NCBI GenBank assembly: GCA_947453205.1
Contig: CANGFT010000016.1
Span: 1 to 64,000, forward strand
Length of the DNA stretch: 64,000 nt
Source of the DNA: Beijerinckiaceae bacterium
GTDB taxonomy: Bacteria; Pseudomonadota; Alphaproteobacteria; Rhizobiales; Beijerinckiaceae
Direction of reading: 5' to 3'
The notes below the pieces were generated by a model. That model ran no database searches. It was not told the DNA's origin and saw nothing but the letters and a program-made list of their open reading frames with translations. Position numbers and translations under genes: made by a program. The first letter of the stretch is position 1. Each line of letters starts with the position of its first letter. Positions 8,922-19,361 of this stretch are shown piece by piece.

Positions 8922-9650
8922 GTGATCACGAAATTTTTTAAGGGCCTGCGACTGGGCCAGGCGTCTGATGCGCCTGAAGGGTCTCCTTCGCCCGGCGCCG
9001 CCGATGCTTTCCCCGGCGTCTCCCCCCAACCTGCCCAGGCCGAGCCGGTCAATCCCGCCGATTTCCAGCATCAGGACCGCTTCCTCGTCGATTTCGACGC
9101 CAGCGCCAAAGGTTTGCGCCTGTTCGAGCGGTTCCGCATCACCCAGAGGGCTGGCTACTACATCTGCCTCGCCTTCGCGCCGACGGGCCAGCTTGCGGTC
9201 AGCCAACTGTCCGACATCCTGCGCACGAAGAAAGTGCTCATCAACGCCCATGACGTTGACGCCGTGGACCCTGCGCCTGTCACCCTGCGCAAAATCATGG
9301 CCCTTCAAGGCTGCACGCTGGACGAGGCCAACGTCCATCTCTGGCAGGGCGTGAATGAGGGCGTCTATGTCTATCGGATCCTCGACCGGCGCGGCGTCAT
9401 TCCGCTCTGGATCGAGCTGGTGAAGGCGGATGAGCAGCCCCAACGCCTGATCTTTTCGGATGTGGTCGAGGGGATCGATGTGGTCGGTCAAGTCATTTTC
9501 GGCGGCGGCGCCTTCGGCTATGAGCGCAGTGTGACGCCGGTCGTTCTGGACCCCGGCCTCTACACCATCGATGTCCGCACGGTTCAGGACACCCCGGAGC
9601 TGTCCTCCGCCCGGATCAAATTCGGCCTCTCCCCGGGCTTTGCCGTCTGA
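8922..9650 (+). CDS. protein of unknown function upstream of the cysteine desulfurase gene
   Basis: I do not recognise this 242-residue protein. After a charged start (ITKFFKGLRLG) there is a Pro/Ala-rich linker to about residue 45, then a folded region with two probable halves: one with DRFLVDFDASAKGLRLFERF and YYICLAFAP, and a C-terminal beta-rich part ending YTIDVRTVQDTPELSSARIKFG. No signal peptide or membrane helix. GTG at 8922 is preferred because a purine-rich sequence precedes it and the predicted promoter leaves room; a TTG at 8865 in the same frame would add 19 residues. It stands 45 bases before the desulfurase gene, so it may be co-transcribed with it. Confidence 0.65.
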   Translation: MITKFFKGLRLGQASDAPEGSPSPGAADAFPGVSPQPAQAEPVNPADFQHQDRFLVDFDASAKGLRLFERFRITQRAGYYICLAFAPTGQLAVSQLSDILRTKKVLINAHDVDAVDPAPVTLRKIMALQGCTLDEANVHLWQGVNEGVYVYRILDRRGVIPLWIELVKADEQPQRLIFSDVVEGIDVVGQVIFGGGAFGYERSVTPVVLDPGLYTIDVRTVQDTPELSSARIKFGLSPGFAV

Positions 9651-9695
9651 CGCTTCTTTGCCCAAGGGCGCATGAGGCGTGCTATGGGAGGCGTC

Positions 9696-10850
9696 ATGGA
9701 ACGGGTTTACCTCGATTACAACGCCACAGCCCCACTGCGCCCGCAGGCGCGCGACGCGATGCTGCGCGCCCTCGATCTGCCGGGCAATCCATCCTCCGTC
9801 CATGAAGAGGGGCGGGCGGCGCGGCGGCTCATCGACGAAGCGCGGGGGCAGGTGGCGCAGGCGCTTGGCGCTGACGCGCGCTATGTCACCTTCACCTCGG
9901 GCGGAACCGAGGCCGCCAATCTCGTCCTGAGCCCCAGCCTGCGGGACAAGGCGGGGCAGGTGACGGATCTCATCGTCTCGGCTGGCGAGCATGCCTGCGT
10001 CCTCGAGGGCCATCGTTTCGCGCCCGAGCGCATCCACCGCGTCCCGCTCGACCCAAAGGGGCGGCTCGATCTTTGCGCGCTCAAGGCGCTGCTGGAGGGA
10101 ATTGAGGGGCGGGCCCTTGTCGCTGTTCAGGCGGCCAACAACGAAACCGGCGTGCTCCAGCCTGTGGCTGAGGCTGCGGGGCTTGCGCATGAGGCGGGCG
10201 GGCTTCTCGTCTGCGACGCCGTGCAGGGGTTGGGACGCATGGATGTGAGCCCCGCCGCCCTCGGCGCAGATGCGCTATTCGTCTCCGCCCATAAAATCGG
10301 CGGGCCGAAAGGGGTCGGGGCGCTGGCGTTCGCCCGCGGCGATCTCCATATCGAGGCGGCGCTGATTCGTGGCGGCGGACAGGAGCGGGGCCTGCGGTCC
10401 GGCACCGAAAACCCGGTCGCCATCGCAGGATTTGGCGCAGCCGCTGCGGTTTCCCACCCGGATGGAACGGAAATCGCGAGGCTTGGGGCCTTGCGTGATG
10501 GGTTGGAGGCGGCGCTGGCCGCGGCCTTCGGCGATCTCGTGGTCTTTGGCGCGGGCGCGCCGCGGCTGGCGAACACAAGCTGCTTCGCCGTGCCGGGTCT
10601 GCCAGCCGAGACCCTTCTGATTGCGCTGGATTTGGCGGGATTCGCGATCTCTTCGGGGTCCGCCTGCTCCTCCGGCAAGGTGCGGCCGTCCCATGTGCTG
10701 GCGGCCATGGGGGTGGAGGCGGGCCTCGCCAGATGCGCCCTCAGGGTGAGCCTTGGCTACGACACGCGAGATTGTGACGTGGAACGCTTTTGCGAGACGT
10801 TCCAAAAGACGGTATGGAGTATTCGTGAGCGCCGGACCGCGCGCGCCTGA
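9696..10850 (+). CDS. class V cysteine desulfurase (NifS/IscS-like)
   Basis: Pyridoxal-phosphate enzyme that removes sulfur from cysteine and passes it on as a persulfide. The 384-residue protein begins with the family signature [11 protein letters not shown], has the cofactor lysine in [10 protein letters not shown] and the mobile-loop cysteine in [10 protein letters not shown], typical of the NifS/IscS group. GGAGG precedes the ATG at 9696; an ATG at 9672 is possible but unsupported. It lies 101 bases before sufB. Having this gene plus sufS in one cluster gives the locus two desulfurases of different subgroups, which is common in Alphaproteobacteria. Confidence 0.93.
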   Translation: MERVYLDYNATAPLRPQARDAMLRALDLPGNPSSVHEEGRAARRLIDEARGQVAQALGADARYVTFTSGGTEAANLVLSPSLRDKAGQVTDLIVSAGEHACVLEGHRFAPERIHRVPLDPKGRLDLCALKALLEGIEGRALVAVQAANNETGVLQPVAEAAGLAHEAGGLLVCDAVQGLGRMDVSPAALGADALFVSAHKIGGPKGVGALAFARGDLHIEAALIRGGGQERGLRSGTENPVAIAGFGAAAAVSHPDGTEIARLGALRDGLEAALAAAFGDLVVFGAGAPRLANTSCFAVPGLPAETLLIALDLAGFAISSGSACSSGKVRPSHVLAAMGVEAGLARCALRVSLGYDTRDCDVERFCETFQKTVWSIRERRTARA

Positions 10851-10951
10851 CCCTTTCGCCAGATCTGGAAGGCGGGGGCCGCATTGGTCTGGTTGTGCAT
10901 CATTGGCCTGAACCGCCGGTCCTTGAAACCGGTCGGGTGAGGAGAATAGCA

Positions 10952-12430
<1,479 letters not shown>

Positions 12431-12498
12431 TCGAGCCGACCCCCCGTCGTCCCTGTTTTCCGGCGCATCGCCGACCCCGTCCAATGAAGGAACGCACT

Positions 12499-13248
12499 GT
12501 GCTCACCATCACCGATCTCCACGCCAACATCGATGGCAAGGAAATCCTGAAAGGGCTCTCGCTCACCGTGAAGCCCGGCGAGGTCGCCGCGATCATGGGG
12601 CCGAACGGCTCGGGCAAGTCGACGCTCTCCTATGTCGTCTCCGGCCGTGACGGCTATGAGGTCACCGAAGGCTCGATCGTGCTCAACGGCGAGGACATCC
12701 TCGCCATGGAGGCGCATGAGCGCGCGGCCAAGGGGATCTTTCTGGCGTTCCAGTATCCGCTGGAGATTCCCGGCGTCACCACCATGACCTTCCTCAAGGC
12801 CGCCATGAACGCCCAGCGCAAGCAGCGCGGCGAAGAGGAGTTGACGACGCCCGACTTCATCAAGCGCGTCCGCGCCGCCGCCGACAAGCTCGGCGTGTCC
12901 CAGGAGATGCTGCGCCGCCCCCTCAACGTCGGGTTCTCCGGTGGCGAGAAGAAGCGTATGGAAGTGCTGCAGATGGTGCTTCTTGAGCCGAAGATCGCCA
13001 TTCTCGACGAGACGGACTCCGGCCTCGACATCGACGCGCTGCGCATTGTGGCGGAAGGCGTGAATGCGCTGCGTGCGCCAGACCGCTCCTTCCTCGTCAT
13101 CACCCATTACCAGCGCCTGCTGGATTACATCGTGCCCGACAGCGTGCATGTGCTTTCCGCCGGCCGCATCGTGAAGTCAGGCGACAAGGGCCTCGCGCTC
13201 GAACTTGAGAAGAACGGCTACCGCGATTATGTCGCGGATGCGGCGTGA
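12499..13248 (+). CDS. sufC: Fe-S assembly ATPase SufC
   Basis: ABC-type ATPase of the SufBCD complex. Walker A is GPNGSGKST, the signature is SGGEKKR and Walker B with the SufC-specific continuation is ILDETDSGLD. I start at the GTG at 12499 (249 residues, MLTITDLHANI...) because AAGGA lies seven bases before it, whereas the ATG at 12484 has no Shine-Dalgarno sequence and AAGGA falls inside its first codons. The gap of 68 bases after sufB is the largest in the core operon. Soluble, not a transporter ATPase. Confidence 0.97.
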   Translation: MLTITDLHANIDGKEILKGLSLTVKPGEVAAIMGPNGSGKSTLSYVVSGRDGYEVTEGSIVLNGEDILAMEAHERAAKGIFLAFQYPLEIPGVTTMTFLKAAMNAQRKQRGEEELTTPDFIKRVRAAADKLGVSQEMLRRPLNVGFSGGEKKRMEVLQMVLLEPKIAILDETDSGLDIDALRIVAEGVNALRAPDRSFLVITHYQRLLDYIVPDSVHVLSAGRIVKSGDKGLALELEKNGYRDYVADAA

Positions 13249-13255
13249 GGCGGCC

Positions 13256-14536
13256 ATGACCCCGCGTCCCCCCGTCATACGAACGAAGGCCGAGACCTCC
13301 CTTGTGGAGAGCTTCGCGCAGGCGAGCGCGAGTCTGCCGGGCGGCGACGCCGTGCGCGGCGCGCGCACCCGCGCCTTCGATGTCTTTCATGAGCGCGGGC
13401 TGCCCCATCGCCGCATCGAGGCCTGGCACTATACGGACCTGCGCAACCTCATGCGCGAGGCCTATCCCATCGCGTCCGGCGTGGCCGCGAAGGCGGAAAG
13501 CGGCTTGCGCGTGGCCATTCAGGACGGCGTCTGCACGCTGCCGACAGGCGCCTTGCCTGCGGGTCTGAAGCTCACGGCCATGCGTGACGCGCTCGCCAGC
13601 GCGGACGAAGCGCTGATCCATGCGCTCTTTCCCGATCAGGGCGCCGACGACGCCATGGCCGCCTTCAACGCCGCCATGGCCCGCGATGGCGTGCTGATCG
13701 AAGTGGCGCCCGGCGCGCAGATCGACGCGCCCATCGAACTCAGCTTCACCGCGAGCGGCGATGCGCCCCATGGCGACATCTCGCGCTGCCTCGTTATGGT
13801 GGGCGCAGGCGCCCGCGCCTCCATCCTCGAAAGCCATGCGGCGCCCGCAAGGGTCCAGCGCAACAGCGCCATGATCTTCCGGCTAGGCGAGGCGGCCTCG
13901 CTCTCGCATGTCTTCGAGACCTGCGCGGCCTCGCCCGAACTGCATGTCGCGACGCTCATCGCCGAGGTGGGCAAGGACGCGGCCTTCAGCTCCTTCGCTT
14001 TCGTCTGCGCGGGAGAGGTGCTGCGCCGCCAGGCCTTCGTGCGCGGCGTCGGCGAAGGCGTGAAGATCGCCTTGCGGGGCGTATCTCTGCTCAAGGGAAA
14101 GCAACACGCGGACACGACCCTCGTGGTGGAGCATGCCGTGCCCCATGGCGAAAGCCGGGAGATGTTCAAGACCATTCTCGATGGCGAGGCGAGCGGCGTG
14201 TTTCAGGGCAAGGTCGTCGTGCGTCCCCATGCGCAGAAGACCGATGGCGGCATGAAGAGCCAGGCGATCCTGCTCAGCGACGACGCGGCCATGTATAACA
14301 AGCCCGAGCTTGAGATCTTCGCCGACGACGTCGTTTGCGGCCATGGCGCGACGGTGGGGCAGCTCGATGAAGACCAGATCTTCTATCTGATGGCGCGCGG
14401 CATTCCGCGGGCGCAGGCGGAGGGCATGATCATCGAGGGCTTCGCGCGCGAGGTTCTGGAGTTTGTGGAGGACGAGGCCATTCGCGAGAGGCTCGGGGCG
14501 GGCTTGAGCGGCTGGCTCGCGCGGAGAGCATCATGA
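13256..14536 (+). CDS. sufD: Fe-S cluster assembly protein SufD
   Basis: Partner of SufB in the SufBC2D complex. The 426-residue protein shares the SufB/SufD beta-helix core: RHRGLPHR-like RIEAWHYTDLRNL near the N-terminus, then KGKQHADTTLVVEHAVPHGESREMF in the core and the closing DDVVCGHGATVGQLDEDQIFYLMARGI, where the conserved Cys and His are present (Cys in DVVCGHG). Start at 13256 follows GAGGCGG, seven bases after sufC ends; the ORF could extend upstream into sufC but without support. The stop overlaps the sufS start (ATGA). Confidence 0.96.
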   Translation: MTPRPPVIRTKAETSLVESFAQASASLPGGDAVRGARTRAFDVFHERGLPHRRIEAWHYTDLRNLMREAYPIASGVAAKAESGLRVAIQDGVCTLPTGALPAGLKLTAMRDALASADEALIHALFPDQGADDAMAAFNAAMARDGVLIEVAPGAQIDAPIELSFTASGDAPHGDISRCLVMVGAGARASILESHAAPARVQRNSAMIFRLGEAASLSHVFETCAASPELHVATLIAEVGKDAAFSSFAFVCAGEVLRRQAFVRGVGEGVKIALRGVSLLKGKQHADTTLVVEHAVPHGESREMFKTILDGEASGVFQGKVVVRPHAQKTDGGMKSQAILLSDDAAMYNKPELEIFADDVVCGHGATVGQLDEDQIFYLMARGIPRAQAEGMIIEGFAREVLEFVEDEAIRERLGAGLSGWLARRAS

Positions 14537-15762
14537 CGAATGACGCGCCCTATGACGTGATGAAGGTGCGGGCGGATTTTCCGATCCTCGCGCTCAAACC
14601 CTATGGCAAGCAGCTTGTCTATCTCGACAACGCCGCCTCGGCCCAGAAGCCGCGTCAGGTCATCGACCGCATGGTCTATGCCTATGAGAACGAATACGCA
14701 AATGTGCATCGCGGGCTGCACTATCTCGCCAACGCCGCGACCGACGCCTTTGAGGGCGCGCGCGAGACCACGCGCGCTTTCCTGAACGCGGCCTCTTCGG
14801 ACGAGATCATCTTCACGCGTTCGGCGACCGAGTCCCTGAACCTTGTGGCGTCCTCGCTGGGCCAGTCCATCGGCGAGGGTGACGAGATCATCCTCTCGAT
14901 CATGGAGCATCACTCCAACATCGTGCCCTGGCATTTCCTGCGCGAGCGCAAGGGCGCCGTGCTGAAATGGGTGGGCGTCGATGAGGTCGGCAATTTCCGC
15001 ATGGACGAATTCGAGCGGGCCTTTTCGCCGCGGACGAAGGTTGTCGCGATAACCCATATGTCGAATGTGCTGGGCACGGTCGTTCCGGTGAAGGAGGTGG
15101 TCCGCATCGCCCACGCCCATGGCGTGCCGGTGCTGGTCGACGGCTCGCAGGGCGTGGTGCATCTGGACGTTGACGTGCGCGACCTCGACGCCGATTTCTA
15201 CGCCTTCACCGGCCACAAGGTTTATGGCCCCACGGGCATCGGCGTGCTCTACGGCAAGAAGGCCTTGCTCGAGAAGATGCCCCCCTTCCTCGGCGGCGGC
15301 GAGATGATCGAGACGGTCACGACCGAGCGCGTCACCTACAACACGCCCCCGCATCGCTTCGAGGCGGGCACGCCGCCCATCGTTCAGGCCATCGGCCTTG
15401 GCGCGGCGCTTGATTACATGGAGACGGCGGGCCGGGCCAGGATCCGCGCCCATGAAGACGCCTTGCGCCTTCATGCTGAGGAGCGGCTGCGCGAGCTGAA
15501 GTCCATCCGGATCTTCGGCGAGGCCGCCCGGAAGGGGGCCATCATCTCCTTCGAGATGAAGGGCGCTCATGCCCATGACGTCGCGACGGTCATCGACCGC
15601 TCCGGCGTCGCTGTGCGCGCTGGCACCCATTGCGCCATGCCGCTGATGAGCCACTATGGGGTCACATCCACATGCCGGGCCTCGTTCGCCATGTATAGCA
15701 CCCACGAAGAAGTCGACGCGCTGGTGGAGGCTTTGGCGAAGGCCGAAGCCTTGTTCGCGTGA
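14533..15762 (+). CDS. sufS: cysteine desulfurase SufS
   Basis: Sulfur donor for the SUF scaffold, using PLP. The 409-residue protein is of the SufS/CsdA subgroup: VYLDNAASAQKP near the start, the cofactor lysine in FTGHKVYGPTG, and a short active-site loop with the catalytic cysteine in RAGTHCAMPLM. SufS enzymes normally need SufE or SufU as acceptor; neither is encoded within the cluster here. The ATG overlaps the sufD stop by four bases, so translation is coupled. Confidence 0.96.
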   Translation: MTNDAPYDVMKVRADFPILALKPYGKQLVYLDNAASAQKPRQVIDRMVYAYENEYANVHRGLHYLANAATDAFEGARETTRAFLNAASSDEIIFTRSATESLNLVASSLGQSIGEGDEIILSIMEHHSNIVPWHFLRERKGAVLKWVGVDEVGNFRMDEFERAFSPRTKVVAITHMSNVLGTVVPVKEVVRIAHAHGVPVLVDGSQGVVHLDVDVRDLDADFYAFTGHKVYGPTGIGVLYGKKALLEKMPPFLGGGEMIETVTTERVTYNTPPHRFEAGTPPIVQAIGLGAALDYMETAGRARIRAHEDALRLHAEERLRELKSIRIFGEAARKGAIISFEMKGAHAHDVATVIDRSGVAVRAGTHCAMPLMSHYGVTSTCRASFAMYSTHEEVDALVEALAKAEALFA

Positions 15763-15772
15763 GGAGCGCAAG

Positions 15773-16159
15773 ATGACCGACGCATCCGCCGATCAGGGGA
15801 TCAGCCCCAACAGGCCCGAGATGGACCTGCCTGCGGCCATGGCGCCCGAGGAGCTCGAGCGCCTGACCGAGGATCTCATCGTCGCCATGAAGACGGTGTT
15901 CGATCCCGAAATTCCCGTCGATGTCTATGAACTCGGCCTGATCTATCGGGTCGACGTCGATGACAGCCGTTTCGTCACCATCGACATGACGCTGACGGCG
16001 CCGGGCTGCCCGGTCGCCGGGGAGATGCCGACCTGGGTCGAGAACGCCGTGACGGCGGTTCCCGGCGTCTCCGGCGTCAAGGTGAACATGGTCTTCGATC
16101 CCCCGTGGGATCAGACCCGAATGTCCGAAGAGGCGAAGATCGCTCTGGACATGTGGTGA
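15773..16159 (+). CDS. sufT: SUF-associated DUF59 protein (SufT/YitW)
   Basis: A 128-residue MIP18/DUF59-family protein, thought to help mature iron-sulfur proteins. After a variable N-terminus of about 30 residues comes the conserved block: TVFDPEIPVDVYELGLIYRV, TMTLTAPGCPVAGEMP with the family cysteine, and FDPPWDQTRMSEEAK. It starts at the ATG at 15773 after GAGGAG, ten bases past sufS. Placement between sufS and sufA is standard in Alphaproteobacteria. Confidence 0.94.
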   Translation: MTDASADQGISPNRPEMDLPAAMAPEELERLTEDLIVAMKTVFDPEIPVDVYELGLIYRVDVDDSRFVTIDMTLTAPGCPVAGEMPTWVENAVTAVPGVSGVKVNMVFDPPWDQTRMSEEAKIALDMW

Positions 16160-16240
16160 GTTGTTTTCAACGGGGCTTAAAACCCGATTGAAGAGCGCTG
16201 CGTCGCCGGGCCTTGAACCCGGCCGAAACAGGAGAGAACA

Positions 16241-16639
16241 ATGGGAAGCGTGAAATCTCGCTTCAAGGTCATGACCCTGACGGACGCCGCCGCCGAGCGC
16301 GTGCGCGAGATCATGGCGCAGTCGGAGGCGCCGGTCGCGGGCCTGCGCGTGGGCGTCAAGAACGGCGGCTGCGCGGGCATGTCCTATACGATGGAATGGG
16401 CGCAGAAGGCCGAGCCTTTCGACGAAGTGGTCGAGGACAAGGGCGTGACCGTGCTCATCGACGCCAAGGCGGTGCTGTTCCTGCTGGGGACGCAAATGGA
16501 TTTCGAGACATCGAAATTGTCGTCGGGCTTCGTGTTTAAGAACCCCAATGAGACCTCCGCCTGCGGCTGCGGCGAAAGCGTCGCCATCGAGCCTGCCAAG
16601 CCCGAGGACATGCAGCGCGCCCAGGGGCTGGGCGCCTGA
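16241..16639 (+). CDS. sufA: A-type Fe-S carrier SufA
   Basis: HesB/IscA-family carrier that takes clusters from the SufBCD scaffold to client proteins. The 132-residue protein has the three conserved cysteines: one in NGGCAGMSY and two in the C-terminal ACGCGES. A tail of about 20 residues follows the last cysteine. AGGAGA precedes the ATG at 16241. The 81-base gap after sufT contains no obvious terminator, so it is probably the last gene of the operon. Confidence 0.95.
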   Translation: MGSVKSRFKVMTLTDAAAERVREIMAQSEAPVAGLRVGVKNGGCAGMSYTMEWAQKAEPFDEVVEDKGVTVLIDAKAVLFLLGTQMDFETSKLSSGFVFKNPNETSACGCGESVAIEPAKPEDMQRAQGLGA

Positions 16640-16691
16640 GAGGCTTGAGGCCGGACGCGCTGGCCCGGCCCCATCTGCTGCTGCGGGCCGT

Positions 16692-17021
16692 TCAGTAGCG
16701 GCCGACGACAGAGCTGCGGGCGATGACAGGCGCCGCCGCAGGTTTGCACTCGTTGCGAGCCTGATGATAGACGGGCCAGGGCCCCAGGCCGCCGAAGGCT
16801 TCCTCGCCCGTCAGTTGCCGACATTCCGTTCTGTAGACATAGGCCGCGCGCACCATGATGCTCAGAACACCCCCGCCAAGGACCCAGACGGGCCATGGCG
16901 CGCTGGCGGTGGCGGGCGCTGCGTAAATGACGCTGGTGGCCCCCGCAGGGGTTGTGGGCAGGGCGGCGGCGGCGAAGGCGGCCGTGGCGGCCAAGGCAAG
17001 AAGCGGCTTTCGAATGGACAT
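16692..17021 (-). CDS. small exported protein of unknown function
   Basis: A 109-residue protein with a signal peptide (MSIRKPLLALAATAAFAAAA, cleavage near AGA). It then has a hydrophobic stretch (PVWVLGGGVLSIMVRAAYVY), which may be a membrane helix, and a short tail with two cysteines (TECRQL and NECKPA) and the words EEAFGGLGPWPVYHQ. I know no function. The start at 17021 follows GGGAGCACCCC; an ATG at 17051 is in frame but less well placed. Convergent with sufA. Confidence 0.65.
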   Translation of the reverse strand: MSIRKPLLALAATAAFAAAALPTTPAGATSVIYAAPATASAPWPVWVLGGGVLSIMVRAAYVYRTECRQLTGEEAFGGLGPWPVYHQARNECKPAAAPVIARSSVVGRY

Positions 17022-17165
17022 GGGGTGCTCCCGGTTCGGCGCCGCAGACACGGCGGCGCGATCACCAACGCTTCATCCCCGCCAAGGTTGATTGAACCCT
17101 TTGGCTTGGTTCCCAGGACTGGATCGGATCTTTCCGGCAAGGCTCCTGCGTCCTATCTCAGCCTT

Positions 17166-18026
17166 ATGCGCGCCGCCCCGCTGTTCCTTCTGCTGTTTCT
17201 GCTCGCCTCCGGCGGGCGGGCTTGGGCCGCGCCGATGGAGAGCGTGGACGAGGCCATTTGCCGCCTCATCGACGCCTCCGCCAGGGAGCGCAGCCTCCAG
17301 GTCGAGCTTTTCGCACGGCTGATCTGGCGCGAGAGCGCCTTCCGCAATGGCGCGGTGAGCCCCAAGGGGGCGCGGGGCATCGCACAGTTCATGCCCGGCA
17401 CGGCTCAGGCGCGGGGGCTTGCGGACCCCTTCGATCCCGAACAGGCGATCCCCCATTCGGCGAGCTATCTTTTCGATCTGCGCAAGGAGTTCGGCAATTT
17501 CGGCCTCGCCGCCGCCGCCTATAACGCGGGCCCCGCACGGGTGCAGGCGTGGCTCGACAAGACGCGGGGCCTGCCGGACGAGACCCGCCGCTATGTGATC
17601 GCCATCACCGGCCTCTCCGCCGAGGACTGGGCCCAGCGCGGCCGCGAGGAGCCGCCTGCTTCTGACGCCGCCGAGCGGACCTCCTGCCTTCAGGTGACGG
17701 CCGCCCTGCGGCGGGGCCGGGCGGGCCAGCCGCAGATCGTCGGCGCCGACGCCGAACCCGCCATTCCCCCGCTCGCGCCCTGGGGCGTTCAGCTCGCCGG
17801 CAATTTCTCGAAGGAACTGGCGCTGCGGTCCTACGCGCGGGAGGCCCGCGCCTATGCGAATGTTCTGGGCGATGTGAAGCCCATGATCATCGGCACATTG
17901 TTGCGCAGCCGGGGGACAAAGGCGTTCTACAGGGTCCGCGTGCCCGCGCAGACGCGCGAGGCGGCGCAGACCACCTGCTCGCGCATCCGCGAGGCCGGCG
18001 GCAACTGCATCGTTTTGCGCAGCTGA
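17166..18026 (+). CDS. lytic transglycosylase with SPOR domain
   Basis: Exported peptidoglycan-cleaving enzyme. The 286-residue protein has a signal peptide (hydrophobic LFLLLFLLASGG, cleavage near AWA-AP), then a Slt-type domain: the catalytic glutamate in LIWRESAFRN, the GARGIAQFMPGTA motif and AAAYNAGPARVQ. The C-terminal 80 residues (WGVQLAGNFSKE through TTCSRIREAGGNCIVL) look like a SPOR domain, which binds denuded glycan at division sites, so it may act in septal wall remodelling. The ATG at 17166 is chosen because it opens the signal peptide; the reading frame extends far upstream without coding character. Confidence 0.92.
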   Translation: MRAAPLFLLLFLLASGGRAWAAPMESVDEAICRLIDASARERSLQVELFARLIWRESAFRNGAVSPKGARGIAQFMPGTAQARGLADPFDPEQAIPHSASYLFDLRKEFGNFGLAAAAYNAGPARVQAWLDKTRGLPDETRRYVIAITGLSAEDWAQRGREEPPASDAAERTSCLQVTAALRRGRAGQPQIVGADAEPAIPPLAPWGVQLAGNFSKELALRSYAREARAYANVLGDVKPMIIGTLLRSRGTKAFYRVRVPAQTREAAQTTCSRIREAGGNCIVLRS

Positions 18027-18173
18027 ATGCGGCCGCTCTCTTTCTCCGACAGAACGATCGTGCCACCTTGAACAAGGGCCATGGCGGCGAAGCCATGCTC
18101 CATGGGCGGGACAGCGTCCTCAGGCAGCATCTGCTCTCGCGCGATCCTGAGGCCCTCGTGGGGGATTGTGGTG

Positions 18174-18500
18174 ATGGAGGCGGGCAATCTTTTCAACGGC
18201 TTTGCGGGAAAGGCGCCGGATGAGCGTTTCGACACGCTGCTCAAGGCGCGGGGCCTGCGCATCGAGCGCATCGTCTCGACGGGGCAGGCTGATGCCCCCG
18301 GCGCATGGCAGGCGCAGCCGCAGACCGAATGGGTTGCGTTGCTCAGCGGGACGGCGGTTCTTCGCTTCGAAGATGAGCCCGCGCCGCGCATCCTGCGCCC
18401 CGGCGACTGGGTGACGATTCCGCCTCATTGCAGGCATCGCGTGGAGGCCACTGACACCCGCGAGCCCAGCGTGTGGCTGGCGGTGCATATCGAGCCTTAA
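18174..18500 (+). CDS. small single-domain cupin protein
   Basis: A 108-residue cytoplasmic cupin. Motif 1 is degenerate (EWVALLSGTAVLRFEDE), motif 2 reads ILRPGDWVTIPPHCRHRVEATD with metal-type histidines. Such small cupins are usually annotated as phosphoribosylaminoimidazole- or 'cupin 2' proteins without known substrate. The start is uncertain among GTG GTG ATG at 18168-18176. Its TAA stop shares the TTAA tetranucleotide with the stop of the convergent hydrolase gene. Confidence 0.75.
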   Translation: MEAGNLFNGFAGKAPDERFDTLLKARGLRIERIVSTGQADAPGAWQAQPQTEWVALLSGTAVLRFEDEPAPRILRPGDWVTIPPHCRHRVEATDTREPSVWLAVHIEP

Positions 18501-19360
18501 AGCCCCATGACCCCCAGCGTCGCCTTCGTCAGCGCCGCGTTTGCATCCATGAATCGGAGCGGCAGGTCGAAATGGTTCGTGCCGGGCTCGCAGACGATCT
18601 CGACCGCGCAGCCCGCGGCCCTGCAAGCGGCGGCATAACATTCCGACTGCAGCTTGAACCCCTCGGTCTCATTGGGCGCATAGGCGATGAGCAGGGGCAG
18701 GGGGCGCGCGGGCAGGCGGTTCTGGGGCGACAGGCGCGTGGCTGAGTCCGGGTCCAGATGCAGCCATTCGTTGCAGTTCGAGAGCTGCACCGGCTCCAGA
18801 TCGAAGAGGCCCGAGAGCAGCGAGGCCGATTGCACGAAGCCCTCGGGCAGGCCGTAGTCGCCCGCCCAGCCGCCTGCGATCATCATGCCCCCGAGATGGC
18901 CGCCAGCCGATGAGCCCGACACATGGATGCGCGATGCGTCGCCATTCATCCGCGCGGCGTTCTTGTAGACCCACGCGAGGCCCGCCCGGCACTGGCGCAC
19001 GATCTCCTCGACGCTCACGGACGGCGCGAGCGCGTAATTCAGCGCGACGACGGCGGCGCCGGCCTCCACGAAGGTGCGGGCCATGAATGTGCTGTCGGCG
19101 GCGTCCAGCATCCGCCAGTAGCCGCCGTGGATGAAGACGAAGATCGGCGAGCCCGGCCTTGTCGCGGGGAAGACATCGAGCCGCTCGGCGGGCGTCGGGC
19201 CATAGGCGACGTTCAGCTCGCAGGGCAGGGCGGCGCGGGCGGCGGCGCTTTCGCGCGCGTAATCCGCCATCATCGGCGTGATGTCCGGCACCGTGCCGCG
19301 CGCGCTCATCTGGCGGTTGAGCTCGGTCTGATCCCAGTAGCGATAGACGAAATCGGTCAT
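18497..19360 (-). CDS. arylformamidase-like alpha/beta hydrolase
   Basis: A 287-residue hydrolase of the family that includes eukaryotic-type kynurenine formamidase and BD-FAE esterases. The oxyanion motif is HGGYW at residues 78-82, the nucleophile elbow GSSAGGH has Ser151, and the His is in GTNHFDLPL. A formamidase role fits the module, because N-formyl-kynurenine hydrolysis lies upstream of 3-hydroxyanthranilate, whose dioxygenase is encoded in the same run. That link is inference; an ester or amide of another aromatic is equally possible. It is the last gene of the liv operon, starting one base after livF ends, so it is probably co-transcribed. A paralog lies at 33993-34919. Confidence 0.85.
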   Translation of the reverse strand: MTDFVYRYWDQTELNRQMSARGTVPDITPMMADYARESAAARAALPCELNVAYGPTPAERLDVFPATRPGSPIFVFIHGGYWRMLDAADSTFMARTFVEAGAAVVALNYALAPSVSVEEIVRQCRAGLAWVYKNAARMNGDASRIHVSGSSAGGHLGGMMIAGGWAGDYGLPEGFVQSASLLSGLFDLEPVQLSNCNEWLHLDPDSATRLSPQNRLPARPLPLLIAYAPNETEGFKLQSECYAAACRAAGCAVEIVCEPGTNHFDLPLRFMDANAALTKATLGVMGL

Positions 19361-19361
19361 G

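Noticed and set aside
16548-17165. Upstream extension of the lytic transglycosylase frame
   Set aside because: It precedes the signal peptide, overlaps sufA and a minus-strand gene, and is low-complexity; the start is placed at 17166.
18003-18170. Minus-strand stretch with protein-like sequence (including REQMLPEDAVPPMEHGFAAM) before the cupin gene
   Set aside because: It has no supported start, runs into the 3' end of the transglycosylase gene and has no recognised relative. It could be a fragment of an old gene, but the evidence is too thin to call it a pseudogene.
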